Positions 37,464 through 46,199 of a stretch of 64,000 bases of DNA are shown piece after piece. The stretch lies in assembly GCF_026183735.1 (NCBI RefSeq), contig NZ_JAPFRE010000027.1, positions 141,703 through 205,702 on the forward strand, read 5' to 3'. The notes under the pieces are model-generated. The model was given only the letters and a program-made list of their open reading frames with translations, made no database searches and was not told where the DNA came from. This DNA comes from Alteromonas sp. ASW11-130 (GTDB lineage Bacteria > Pseudomonadota > Gammaproteobacteria > Enterobacterales > Alteromonadaceae). Every line of letters begins with the position of its first letter. Within the stretch, counting starts at the first letter, position 1. A program made the translations under genes and the position numbers.

Positions 37464-37475
37464 GCTTGAGGGTGA
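37407..37475 (+). repeat. attC site 14, degenerate
   Basis: GCCCAAC at the R'' side, GC-rich arms (GGACGCGGC, CGCGTCC), and a poor R' (GAGGGTGAGAG). About 69 bases. Confidence 0.5.
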
Positions 37476-37520
37476 GAGGCCAGCAATATAGGGTTTTGAA
37501 CCGAATTAAGAGAAACGAAA

Positions 37521-38324
37521 ATGAATAAATTGAGGTTTGCTTTATTGGCGTTGGGAATGAGTATGACTACATTACCCGCCAAGGCGGATGATTACTCGGT
37601 AATAGCCACCGATAATATCGAGTGGGGGCTACTTAACCCTCTTAGAGGCAAGGCAAGCCCAAGAGCAGCTGATCTATGGGGGGATCGTACTAAAGGTATG
37701 GCAACAGGAATGTTGGTGACATTTAATAAAGGGTTCTCTTCGCCACCCCATACTCACAATATTACATACCGTGGTGTAGTAATCGAAGGGTTAATGCATA
37801 ACGACGATCCTTCGGCAGAGAAGGTGTGGCTTCCGACAGGGTCTTTTTGGACCCAATCAGCGGGCGAAAACCATGTCACAGCTGCAAATGGAGAAAGTAA
37901 CTTAATTTACCTGGAGATCGATAGCGGTCCATACCTCGTCCTTCCTTCAGAAAAGGCATTTGATAACGGAGAGCGTTCAATCAATATAGATGAGCGCAAC
38001 CTGGTTTGGCTTAGTGCTAAAGACGTCAGGTGGCTCAAAAAAGGCGCTTTACACATAGCTTACCTATGGGGGCAACCTCATTTAGCGAATGGCAGCTTCG
38101 TTAAATTACCAGCGGGCTTTAAAGGTACGATTAAAAGCGGAAATGAATTGAAAGCTGTATTAGTGAGAGGCAAAGCTACGCATCAGTGGAATAGCGCTAA
38201 AACGAAAACTGTACTATCGCCAAGTAGCTTCTTTAGCTCAAAAATACAAGGTGAACATAACATTAATGCTGAGACAGAAATAGTTCTGTACATTAACTCT
38301 AACGGTAGGTTCACCGTAGAATAA
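37521..38324 (+). CDS. cassette 15 DUF4437 cupin-like exported protein
   Basis: 267 aa. Signal peptide MNKLRFALLALGMSMTTLPAKA, then a two-lobed cupin-type protein with WGLLNPLRGKASPRAADLWG and SSPPHTHNITYRGVVIEG. The SSPPHxHN and later FWTQSAGENHVTAA resemble DUF4437 proteins, whose members are periplasmic cupins of unknown substrate. It is the last intact cassette gene. Confidence 0.82.
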   Translation: MNKLRFALLALGMSMTTLPAKADDYSVIATDNIEWGLLNPLRGKASPRAADLWGDRTKGMATGMLVTFNKGFSSPPHTHNITYRGVVIEGLMHNDDPSAEKVWLPTGSFWTQSAGENHVTAANGESNLIYLEIDSGPYLVLPSEKAFDNGERSINIDERNLVWLSAKDVRWLKKGALHIAYLWGQPHLANGSFVKLPAGFKGTIKSGNELKAVLVRGKATHQWNSAKTKTVLSPSSFFSSKIQGEHNINAETEIVLYINSNGRFTVE

Positions 38325-38395
38325 CCAATTGCGTCATAATACATGCTGACTAGGGATGAAAAAACCACCGCTTCGTTCTGGTTTTTCGGAACAAT

Positions 38396-38499
38396 GGCTT
38401 ACAAGAATGCATTAAAAAATGACGTCAAACGCTTGCTCGAAGTCCAATCTTCGCTAATTATAGTCGAGCTTTATCGGCATTTTTTTTGGGGCGTTATGT
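38396..38499 (+). repeat. attC site 15
   Basis: GGCTTAC (altered R'') to GTTATGT. Arms GCTCGA and TCGAGC, with an inner TTCGCTAATTATAG like attC 3. About 104 bases. It appears to be the distal end of the array. Confidence 0.75.
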
Positions 38500-38863
38500 G
38501 GCATTAGCCTTAGAGTTTATTGCACTATTGGAAGGCGACGTTGACTTGCTGTCTTCATCAAACGCGTTTTCAGTGTATGTAATGATTGATGTCAGGCGCA
38601 TTGTTTACGGCAAACACATCTAGGGCTGGGCCGGTCACCAGCGCTTAATGTGGGTCTTCTCAATTCCTTCTGCGTTGAAACGGCACTAAATACTCATCCA
38701 TTAACCTTTGTCTGTCTTATCGAGAGTAGGGCACATAGTCGTTCTGTACTTCATTATTGTAAAGAGCATGCCACTTCTTCAAAAGCACCTTAAGTAGGTA
38801 CATTTACCGTTATCTGAGCCGAATACACCGAAATCTATTGTGGTATTCGGCTAATCAAAAAAA
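38500..38863. other. 364-base region without a gene at the distal end of the integron
   Basis: No supported reading frame. Contains a 10-base perfect inverted repeat, AGCCGAATAC (38817-38826) and GTATTCGGCT (38843-38852). Neither strand has a T run after it, so terminator function is doubtful; it marks the transition back to the minus-strand backbone gene. Confidence 0.55.
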
Positions 38864-39304
38864 TTATTGGTGAAGTTCGGAGCGCATCTCCTGTTGATAA
38901 TTGGTTGCTAGCTTTTCTTTTTGCGATTCATTTAACACTTTGCCCGCCACCTGGAAAAATTCACGTTCTTCATCCGCCAGATGGTGTTCCACCTTTTCCT
39001 GTAGCGTTTTTAAATGTCGCAGCCAAGCGGGTGAACTCATATCAGTTTCATCTAATTTTTCAATAAGCTCATCAATCTCATGATGTTCTGCGACGCCATG
39101 ACGAGATAGCTCAATCGCACTGTCTGATTTCATAAGAGGGGAGTAAAAATATCGTTCTTCTGCAGTAGCATGAGTTTCTAACTGTTCTTTAAGTTCTAAG
39201 TAGTATTCTCTTCTGGCGGGTGTATCACCACTCGTTTCTGCCAGAATTTTCAATAATAAACGTTGTTTCTCGTGGTCCTGTCTTAGCGCTTCAAATATTT
39301 TCAT
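38864..39304 (-). CDS. hemerythrin HHE-domain protein
   Basis: 146 aa from ATG at 39304 (AGGAGA just before); six more codons upstream belong to the leader. It carries the four-helix HHE pattern: MKIFEALRQDHEKQRLLLK, ETHATAEERYFYSPLM, GVAEHHEIDELIEKLD and EHHLADEEREFFQVAG, the repeated His and Glu ligands of a di-iron site. Such proteins bind oxygen or nitric oxide or act in iron-sulfur repair (RIC family). It is a monocistronic gene on the minus strand. Confidence 0.85.
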   Translation of the reverse strand: MKIFEALRQDHEKQRLLLKILAETSGDTPARREYYLELKEQLETHATAEERYFYSPLMKSDSAIELSRHGVAEHHEIDELIEKLDETDMSSPAWLRHLKTLQEKVEHHLADEEREFFQVAGKVLNESQKEKLATNYQQEMRSELHQ

Positions 39305-39484
39305 GGAACTCTCCTCATCCAATTACTGTATTGAATGATGCGATTTCCATTCCACAACGCAATTTTCCTAACTTGCTGAAATTTATATTAATTTTAACTT
39401 TGTGCGTAATTAAATGCGTGGATGCTATAATTTGTGAGTCGTTTTTACACATACCCGCGCACTTTTTGCTAATGCAGGGAGGGG

Positions 39485-40825
39485 TTAAATCCCTTGTGAC
39501 ACCATTGCATCGGCTAATCTTCTAAATGCCGCTATATTTGCACCCTTTGTATAATTTATGAAATCACCTTCGTTGCCTTCTTGAACACATTGGAGATGAA
39601 TGTTTTCCATGATTTCTTTCAAAGAAGCGTCCATCGACTCATAAGTTGCTTTGTGAAAAGTCGCGTTTTGAGACATTTCCAATCCGGAGAGAGCCACCCC
39701 GCCAGCATTTGATGCTTTACCTGGAACAAAGGTTATTTTAGCTTCTTTAAAGGCTTTTTGCGCAGCTTCATTACAAGGCATATTGGCTCCTTCAAGCACA
39801 AATTTACAGCCATTCTTAACTAAAGAACGGGCATCTTCACCAATCAATTCATTTTGTGTAGCGCAGGGCAGGGCTACGTCTACCGCAGCAGACCACGGCT
39901 TGGTGTCAGCCTCCCATACACCGTTAATTCGTTCATTTAGCGAGAGAAGAATATTATCAGGCTTTCCTTTGTGGTTAATCACCCAATGTAAGTCTTCTTC
40001 CGTAAATCCTTTTTCATAAAACAATGTCCCCCGGCTGTTAGATAAAGTAATCACTTTCGCGCCAAACTGAATCGCTTTAAGCGCAGCATGCAATGCCACA
40101 TTTCCCGCACCAGATATGGCTATTCGCTTTCCTGATATATCGGTATTAGCCTGCTTCAATACATCGTCGAGAAAGTAAATTAAACCAAATCCCGTTGCTT
40201 CCGTTCGCACATAACTTCCACCAAACTCAATATCTTTTCCTGTTATTGCGCCTCCAAATCGGTTATTAATTTTGCGATATTCACCGTATAAATAACCTAT
40301 TTCTCGGCTCCCCACATTAATATCACCCGCAGGGACATCAGTATAGGGGCCAATATGTCGTTGTAGTTCCTGCATGAAAGCCTGGCAAAATCTCATCACT
40401 TCGTAATCGCTGCGACCTTTTGGGTTAAAATCAGAACCGCCCTTTGCCCCCCCGATGGGTAATCCGGTTAACGCATTTTTAAATGATTGCTCAAACGCCA
40501 AAAATTTCAAGATTGATTCGTTGACGGTAGGGTGAAAGCGCAAGCCACCTTTGAATGGACCGATGAGACCGCAATGTTGCACTCTCCAGCCTTTGTTTAT
40601 TTCAACCTCGTGGTTATCGTTTAGCCACGCGACACTGAATTGAATAATTCGTTCTGGTTCGCATAGCCGTTTAAATACTTCCCACTGTTTATATTTTTCA
40701 TTTGCATTGCAGACAGGAATTACATCGTTCGCTATGTCAAAAGTTGCTTGTAGATATTCCTTCTGGTCTGGATAGCGTTGGGTGATCCATGCTTTAAACT
40801 CATCTAAATTTGATGTGTATGACAT
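39485..40825 (-). CDS. gdhA: NADP-specific glutamate dehydrogenase
   Basis: 446 aa, the E. coli GdhA length (447). Catalyses reductive amination of 2-oxoglutarate, linking nitrogen and carbon metabolism. Present are GGLRFHPTVN, the catalytic GGAKGGSDFNPKG, the dinucleotide fold AISGAGNVALHAA and the terminal GALEYTKG-like NYTKGANIAAFRRLADAM. Monocistronic by spacing. Confidence 0.96.
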   Translation of the reverse strand: MSYTSNLDEFKAWITQRYPDQKEYLQATFDIANDVIPVCNANEKYKQWEVFKRLCEPERIIQFSVAWLNDNHEVEINKGWRVQHCGLIGPFKGGLRFHPTVNESILKFLAFEQSFKNALTGLPIGGAKGGSDFNPKGRSDYEVMRFCQAFMQELQRHIGPYTDVPAGDINVGSREIGYLYGEYRKINNRFGGAITGKDIEFGGSYVRTEATGFGLIYFLDDVLKQANTDISGKRIAISGAGNVALHAALKAIQFGAKVITLSNSRGTLFYEKGFTEEDLHWVINHKGKPDNILLSLNERINGVWEADTKPWSAAVDVALPCATQNELIGEDARSLVKNGCKFVLEGANMPCNEAAQKAFKEAKITFVPGKASNAGGVALSGLEMSQNATFHKATYESMDASLKEIMENIHLQCVQEGNEGDFINYTKGANIAAFRRLADAMVSQGI

Positions 40826-40914
40826 ATCTACTTTCCTATGATCTTTTCGTTACCATTTAGCATCACTTTAAAATTACATTTACCGTTACTTCTATACAAA
40901 GAGCAAAGTTCAAT

Positions 40915-42552
40915 TTATTGTAGCTGAGTATTTAATGGCCGTTCAGTAAGTATTTTCAAACTTTTTGGTAGAATTTTTATCGTAATACTCTTTGCGATAA
41001 AAATCTCACCATCTAATGCATACTCACTTTCTTGGTCAAAATGTATTTCAATTTCAGAAGCTTGCTTGTGATTAATTCTAGGTGATTCCTTCTTAGTGTC
41101 TGCATCGTTAAAAATGAGTTCAGCCAGGGACAATAGCTGTTGATCAGAGTTTATCTGTGGAGTTAACCAGGTTATATCCAGTTTTCCGTCTGTCACGTCT
41201 GGTTCGTCGCCTCCTTGTGCTAATGCGGTAGTTATAGGCGCTGCATTTGCTATAACTAAGCTTGGCGTATCTAACGTTTCAGTTTCACCATCATCGAACT
41301 TTACCTTTAAGTGCAATGTTTCATTTTTACCAATCGCATCCCAAAGACCTTTTAAATATGCCACCTGACCGCCTTCGTCTTTTTGTGAACGATCTGCGGT
41401 AGAGATCATTTTTTCCTCAAATCCTACCGCAGCCGCTAATAGCATTAACTTGTCATTACAAAGGGCAGAATCAATCTTCACTACATTGCCTTTTATAAGT
41501 GTGTTGCACGCGGTATCGATAGGATCTATCTTACTGATCACGCCGTGTAAAACCTGACTTAAGGAATTGGCTGTTCCTAAAGGAATAACCCCTAGTGTAG
41601 TGTCAGTTTTTATGCATTGACGGGCAACTTCTGAAATAGTGCCATCTCCTCCACAGGCAACGACGATGTCAGCACCGTGTTTGATAGACTTTTTAGTAAT
41701 TTCAGTAGCGGATAAATCTTTCTTTGTCTCAAAGATACTCACGCGGAAATGAGGGTTGAGTTGCGATAAAATATTTTCTTTCTCCTCCTTCCACTTACCG
41801 CCACCGGCCACCGGGTTAGCCACGAGCACTAGTGAACTTAATAGTTTAAGTCGGCCACCTTGTTTAATTTGGGTTAATGATTTTAACTGCCGCTTGTTGA
41901 GACGTGCTGTACTGCGAACCGATTGAATCTTACTCATTGCATCGTTAATCGATAAGTTTTCATCGCGGGCCAGAAGATACGCGGCCAGTGTTAAAACGGA
42001 CCGACCCCGCCCAAGCGCACAGTGAACAACTACTTTATTGCCATCTTTAATGTGCTGGTCGAGCCAGTTTATCGCTGTATTCAATTGTTCTGGAGTAGGG
42101 CTTGTGTGGTCTAGTACGGGTATATTCAGGTAGTCGCAATCTGCCTGGTACGCCGTCCAATCTAATCCATCGAATTCAGCTGTTACATCCAAAATAGCTG
42201 TAACCCCAAGTTCGTTAAGGGTTTCAATATCATTGTGAAATAATCGGCAAGCTAAAAAAAGATGATCATCTATTTGTTGAATAGGAGGAACTTTGTCATT
42301 TTTCCGAGCCCAACTGTTATAGGCATCAGTCCCCAATAAGAACGGAATGAATATCCATCTAATATAGAATGGGATACTTCCATCATTACGTTTGCGAAAT
42401 AATGAAGGGTAGCGGAAAATGTAAGCACTGCTGACTACCGAGAGGGAAAGGGCCACCCACCACAATAGAGTGCTTAAAATGAACCACGGGGCGTACCAAG
42501 CCAGTAAAGCAGCCAACAAAGCACCCATTAGATAGTACTTCACCATTTTCAC
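40915..42552 (-). CDS. fusion of dual-specificity phosphatase and diacylglycerol-kinase-like lipid kinase
   Basis: 545 aa. Two N-terminal helices (about 5-30 and 31-47) anchor it. A protein-tyrosine/dual-specificity phosphatase domain follows, with HCALGRGRS (Cys178 to Arg184, the CX5R loop). The second half is a YegS/DAGK-type catalytic domain with the GGDGT motif at 301-305 (CGGDGTISEVA) and the lipid-binding NAAPITTA region. Such fusions are known in other bacteria. Substrates and the link between the two activities are not known. It is divergent from the DUF2878 gene. Confidence 0.88.
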   Translation of the reverse strand: MKMVKYYLMGALLAALLAWYAPWFILSTLLWWVALSLSVVSSAYIFRYPSLFRKRNDGSIPFYIRWIFIPFLLGTDAYNSWARKNDKVPPIQQIDDHLFLACRLFHNDIETLNELGVTAILDVTAEFDGLDWTAYQADCDYLNIPVLDHTSPTPEQLNTAINWLDQHIKDGNKVVVHCALGRGRSVLTLAAYLLARDENLSINDAMSKIQSVRSTARLNKRQLKSLTQIKQGGRLKLLSSLVLVANPVAGGGKWKEEKENILSQLNPHFRVSIFETKKDLSATEITKKSIKHGADIVVACGGDGTISEVARQCIKTDTTLGVIPLGTANSLSQVLHGVISKIDPIDTACNTLIKGNVVKIDSALCNDKLMLLAAAVGFEEKMISTADRSQKDEGGQVAYLKGLWDAIGKNETLHLKVKFDDGETETLDTPSLVIANAAPITTALAQGGDEPDVTDGKLDITWLTPQINSDQQLLSLAELIFNDADTKKESPRINHKQASEIEIHFDQESEYALDGEIFIAKSITIKILPKSLKILTERPLNTQLQ

Positions 42553-42671
42553 AAATTTTTCTCCTTTCTTTACATACCCTTATTACTACTGTGAACTGAA
42601 CTATGTTAGTTCAGTTTCGTAGCAAGAAGCAGGTAATAGAAATAAATTATATGTAAATAATTAGCAGATAG

Positions 42672-43217
42672 ATGAAAACAGAACCTGCCATTAATAGGCA
42701 AAGCCGGTACTTTCTCGTATTCAACATGATTTGGTTCCAAATTATTTGGATTTTGGCAGTTGTCTATCAAATGGATTACATGTATTTAGTTTTGGGCTTA
42801 ATTATTCTGCATTTTTGTATAACCTCCGCAAAGGGGATTGATGGGGCAGTAATGATGGCCGGTGTGTTGTTAGGCTCGATTATCGATGGCTCTTTAACGC
42901 TATCCGAAGTTTTCGTGTTTGAGTCCGAACACACACTCGGGGTACTACCGATTTGGTTAGTGGTGTTATGGGGCGCTTTTGCGCTATCAACATATTACAG
43001 TTTGTCTGTGTTAATCAAACGCCGATCTATTCAAGTCGCTTTAGGGGCGATCGCGGGGCCAATGAGCTATGTCGCAGGTCTTCATTTTGACGCGGTTTCT
43101 TTTTCTTATTCAATTACAACTACCTCTATTATTTTAGCGGTCATTTGGGCATTTTTATTACCAACGCTGATTGAAGTGTCTCATTATTATAGACGTGTAA
43201 GTATTAGAACAGGATGA
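42672..43217 (+). CDS. DUF2878 family membrane protein
   Basis: 181 aa, five to six membrane helices (for example 15-35, 42-48, 60-75, 92-112, 125-145). Begins NRQSRYFLVFNMIWFQIIW and contains YRRVSIRTG at the C-terminus. This resembles DUF2878 proteins, whose function is unknown. It is separated by six bases from the SDR gene and likely co-transcribed with it. Confidence 0.75.
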   Translation: MKTEPAINRQSRYFLVFNMIWFQIIWILAVVYQMDYMYLVLGLIILHFCITSAKGIDGAVMMAGVLLGSIIDGSLTLSEVFVFESEHTLGVLPIWLVVLWGAFALSTYYSLSVLIKRRSIQVALGAIAGPMSYVAGLHFDAVSFSYSITTTSIILAVIWAFLLPTLIEVSHYYRRVSIRTG

Positions 43218-43223
43218 CGATAT

Positions 43224-43913
43224 ATGACTAGAACTGTATTAGTAACGGGTGCTAATCGGGGAATAGGGTTTGAAACTGCAAAAGGATTTGCCGCCCATGG
43301 CTGTAAGGTACTTATGGGAGTACGCGATGAGTCGGACGGTGAAGCGGCCAGAAAGGACATCACCGGCAACGATATTCACGTTGTTGAAATAGACTTAACC
43401 AATGCCGATACAATAACCGAATGTATAGTCCGCGCTGAAGCAGTTTATGGAAATATTGATATTTTGATAAACAACGCTGGCGTAATGGTTGAATCCTCAT
43501 TTGAAGAGCTGGAAGCGGCAGACTTTGAAAAGTCCCTGAAAGTACACGTCGAAGGGCCCTTGCAATTATGTCAGCTATTACTACCAGGCATGCTTGAAAG
43601 GAATTTCGGCCGCATCGTAAATGTGTCCTCGGGGTGGGGGGCTTTTACGGAAGGTATGGAGGGGCCTCCGGCGTATGCCATTAGCAAGGCAGCGTTAAAT
43701 GCATTAACAATGAATCTGTCAAACATAATCGAGGCTAATCAAAACGTCAAAATTAATGCAATGTGTCCTGGTTGGGTACATACGCGTATGGGGGGGAAAG
43801 ACGCGCCACGTTCGCCTGAAAAAGGTGCTGAAACGGCATTATGGCTGGGTATGCTCGACGAAGATGGTCCTACCGGTGGTTTTTTTCGCGACAAAAAGAA
43901 GATTAATTGGTAA
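43224..43913 (+). CDS. short-chain dehydrogenase/reductase
   Basis: 229 aa classical SDR with TGANRGIG (8-15) for NADP binding, the NNAG motif, and YAISK catalytic pair. Substrate unknown. It follows the DUF2878 gene closely and ends in a strong hairpin terminator. Confidence 0.88.
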   Translation: MTRTVLVTGANRGIGFETAKGFAAHGCKVLMGVRDESDGEAARKDITGNDIHVVEIDLTNADTITECIVRAEAVYGNIDILINNAGVMVESSFEELEAADFEKSLKVHVEGPLQLCQLLLPGMLERNFGRIVNVSSGWGAFTEGMEGPPAYAISKAALNALTMNLSNIIEANQNVKINAMCPGWVHTRMGGKDAPRSPEKGAETALWLGMLDEDGPTGGFFRDKKKINW

Positions 43914-43916
43914 TAA

Positions 43917-43946
43917 AAAAAGCTTGCATAGAGCAAGCTTTTATAA
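43917..43946. terminator. bidirectional terminator between convergent genes
   Basis: AAAAGCTTGC / GCAAGCTTTT arms flanked by A and T runs on both sides, so it can end both the SDR transcript and the converging membrane-protein gene. Confidence 0.85.
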
Positions 43947-43966
43947 AAAAATTAAACATCCCAATG

Positions 43967-44524
43967 CTAATGAATCGCTTCTACTACCTGAGAACTTTTC
44001 CGTTTCAACACTTCGGCGACCTTGGCTGCCGACTGATTTTTCTTCAAGTTTACCACTAACGCGTAATGGTGCGTTTTAAGTGCATGACGAACTGTTTCTA
44101 TTATCTCGGTTCGGTCAGGTCTGAGGCTAAATAACCCTGCGGCAAATAGGCCCATAAAAATCCCCGGGCTAATCAAGGCGATATAGGTGAACATAGGATT
44201 CTGTTGGGTAAGTGCGGGGCCAAAATTGACTAGTAAAAAAGCAGCTAATAAGCCAACTATAAGCCCCACACCGCCAAGTAATAAATGAGAGTTCCACATA
44301 AACTTACCGATGGATCGGCTGGAGCCCTCAAGCTTTTCACTATAGTGAGTATCATTTGGATCGATAACAACAATTTGTTGGGGCGCTACTCCAGTGTCCT
44401 GATTGAGTTCGTTTGCGGACATTCTTGCTTCCTCTGCAGTATCGTAAATTGCCGCTATTTGCAGATGTTCAGAATCCAACAATGTCTCCTTCAATCTATC
44501 ATGGTGTTCAGTTTTTTGGCTCAT
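43967..44524 (-). CDS. membrane protein of unknown function
   Basis: 185 aa from ATG at 44524, preceded by AAGGAGG; the frame is open six codons further, to 44542. It has a hydrophilic N-terminal domain (AAIYDTAEEARMSANEL) resembling stress-related sensor domains, then two membrane helices (about 80-105 and 118-140) and a C-terminal soluble part (RHALKTHHYALVVNLKKNQSAAKVAEVLKR) with an alanine/glutamate helix. Not recognised with confidence. Confidence 0.65.
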   Translation of the reverse strand: MSQKTEHHDRLKETLLDSEHLQIAAIYDTAEEARMSANELNQDTGVAPQQIVVIDPNDTHYSEKLEGSSRSIGKFMWNSHLLLGGVGLIVGLLAAFLLVNFGPALTQQNPMFTYIALISPGIFMGLFAAGLFSLRPDRTEIIETVRHALKTHHYALVVNLKKNQSAAKVAEVLKRKSSQVVEAIH

Positions 44525-44861
44525 GCGTCCTCCTTTTCTCATAACGCAAGTTGCCGATTACTTAGAATTCGAAGAAAAAGATAACGGGCAACCCAGAAAC
44601 CTCTACTCCCTTCTTGCATCAAACTTCATACCTTTTTAGTCTGAATTTTCTTAACTCATTAAAAGCAAAGTGCTTTTTCTTTCACTCTGCGCGTTTAATA
44701 AAGAAATTAATCTGTAGACAGGAATAAATTGCGAATAGATTTGCAATATTTTCTCAATTTTACTTCATTTTTTGCGGAACATTCTTAATTAAATGAATAG
44801 TAAACAGATTTATATCAATTTTAGTAATGAACAGTAAGCTGGTTGAAATGGACATAAAAAT
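44525..44861. other. 337-base AT-rich intergenic region
   Basis: Between divergent genes. No gene seen; presumably holds promoters of the topoisomerase and membrane-protein genes. Confidence 0.5.
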
Positions 44862-45863
44862 ATGGGAGAGACCCCATTAGAAATTTTTCGCCGCAAGCGC
44901 GGCAAAGGATTTGAATATTACTATAATTCAGGGAGAAAGGTGACTGACCAAAGGATTCTGAAACGAATCAAAAAGCTTGTTATTCCGCCTGTGTGGAAGG
45001 ATGTGCAGATTAGCCGTTCTCCAACTCAGCACCTACAAGCTGTGGGTTACGATCTTAAGAACCGAAAACAGTATATCTATCACGAGGACTGGCACAAAGC
45101 TCGACAGGAGGAGAAATTCGCCAAGTTAAGCGAATTTGGAATTAGGTTACCTGAATTTAGAAAATTCTGTTGGAGCAATGTGAATGAAAAAAAGTGGACG
45201 ATAGATAAAACCTTGTCCCTGGTCGCATTGTTACTTGACCATACCGGGCTTAGAGCAGGTAACCGTCAATATACCACGCAAAATAATACGTATGGATTAA
45301 CCACATTGCGGCGAAAACATGTTAGCGAAACTGACGGCACGGTAAGATTAAACTTTATAGGAAAACATAATAAGGACAGGAATGTCGAAATCGAAAATCC
45401 CCTATTGGCTGAGCTTGTATCTCAAAGCGCAGAACAAAGGGGATACGCCTTATTTAGGTTCAAAGATGAGGCTGGAGAATGGGCTGATGTTGATAGTGAT
45501 GACGTTAACCACTTTATCCATACTCACTTAGGAAGCGACTACTCCTGTAAAGATTTTAGAACGTGGGCTGCATGTCGATATGGGGTATTTAGTCTGCCAT
45601 CAGTTAAAGAATTAGTCAGTCAAAGTCCGCGACGGAAATGGTCTACTACCTTAACCAAAGAGGTCGCGTCTATGTTAGGTAATACCCCAGCAGTATGTCA
45701 GCAATATTACCTTCACCCGAAATTATATGAGTTGATAGAAAGCCGAACTGAGCGGGAAAATACCATCCAGCAAGTACTAGGTTACGCTCCCGAAAAGATC
45801 ATGCATGACAAGGCATTATCAGCTACAGAAAGGCTTCTTGGTCAAATTATTGCAATTCAGTGA
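44862..45863 (+). CDS. type IB DNA topoisomerase
   Basis: 333 aa, bacterial poxvirus-like topoisomerase IB. The catalytic residues can be aligned: Arg131 (TGLRAGN), Lys168 (GKHNKD), Arg233 (KDFRTW) and nucleophile Tyr283 in QQYYLHP, preceded by LGNTPAVC. These enzymes relax supercoils through a 3'-phosphotyrosine. Monocistronic, unusual but not rare in proteobacteria. Confidence 0.9.
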   Translation: MGETPLEIFRRKRGKGFEYYYNSGRKVTDQRILKRIKKLVIPPVWKDVQISRSPTQHLQAVGYDLKNRKQYIYHEDWHKARQEEKFAKLSEFGIRLPEFRKFCWSNVNEKKWTIDKTLSLVALLLDHTGLRAGNRQYTTQNNTYGLTTLRRKHVSETDGTVRLNFIGKHNKDRNVEIENPLLAELVSQSAEQRGYALFRFKDEAGEWADVDSDDVNHFIHTHLGSDYSCKDFRTWAACRYGVFSLPSVKELVSQSPRRKWSTTLTKEVASMLGNTPAVCQQYYLHPKLYELIESRTERENTIQQVLGYAPEKIMHDKALSATERLLGQIIAIQ

Positions 45864-46199
45864 AACAGCGACTGATTTTATTCATTAATCATTGTTTTCA
45901 TACTTTACACCTTACAATCGAATGGTTTATTCAACGGAATGACATTGCTTTCGAAATTATGAGTTTATTATAACTTATTGAAATTGATGGTTTAAACGTT
46001 AAAAGTCACACTTCAGAAAACCTCATGTAGTGCACGTTGCATAGTATCGACAAACACTATGAAAATAGAAGTCGGCGTGGATAGCAATTTGCATTCTACC
46101 TCAATCTATGAATATAATTAGTGTTCGAATTAATGGTGTTCGATGTAAATTTACATTGAACATGCTGTTTTGGAAACGAATTGAGGTAATTCTTCTTTT
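45864..46199. other. 336-base region upstream of putP
   Basis: No gene seen. Contains the putP-proximal inverted repeat described separately. Confidence 0.55.
46138..46161. promoter_or_regulatory. 24-base inverted repeat upstream of putP
   Basis: GTTCGATGTAAAT followed by TTACATTGAAC: a perfect ATGTAAATTTACAT centre (46143-46156) with GTTC/GAAC outer arms and one mismatched base pair. It ends 38 bases before the putP ATG, so it fits an operator for a dimeric repressor or activator. The binding protein is unknown. Confidence 0.6.

Noticed and set aside
38319-38395. Possible start of attC 15 at GAATAAC
   Set aside because: That would give a 180-base site; the segment has an independent GAAAAAACCA/TGGTTTTTC hairpin and the shorter site from 38396 fits better.
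38817-38852. Terminator at the distal end of the integron
   Set aside because: Good hairpin but no T run on either strand; recorded only as an inverted repeat.
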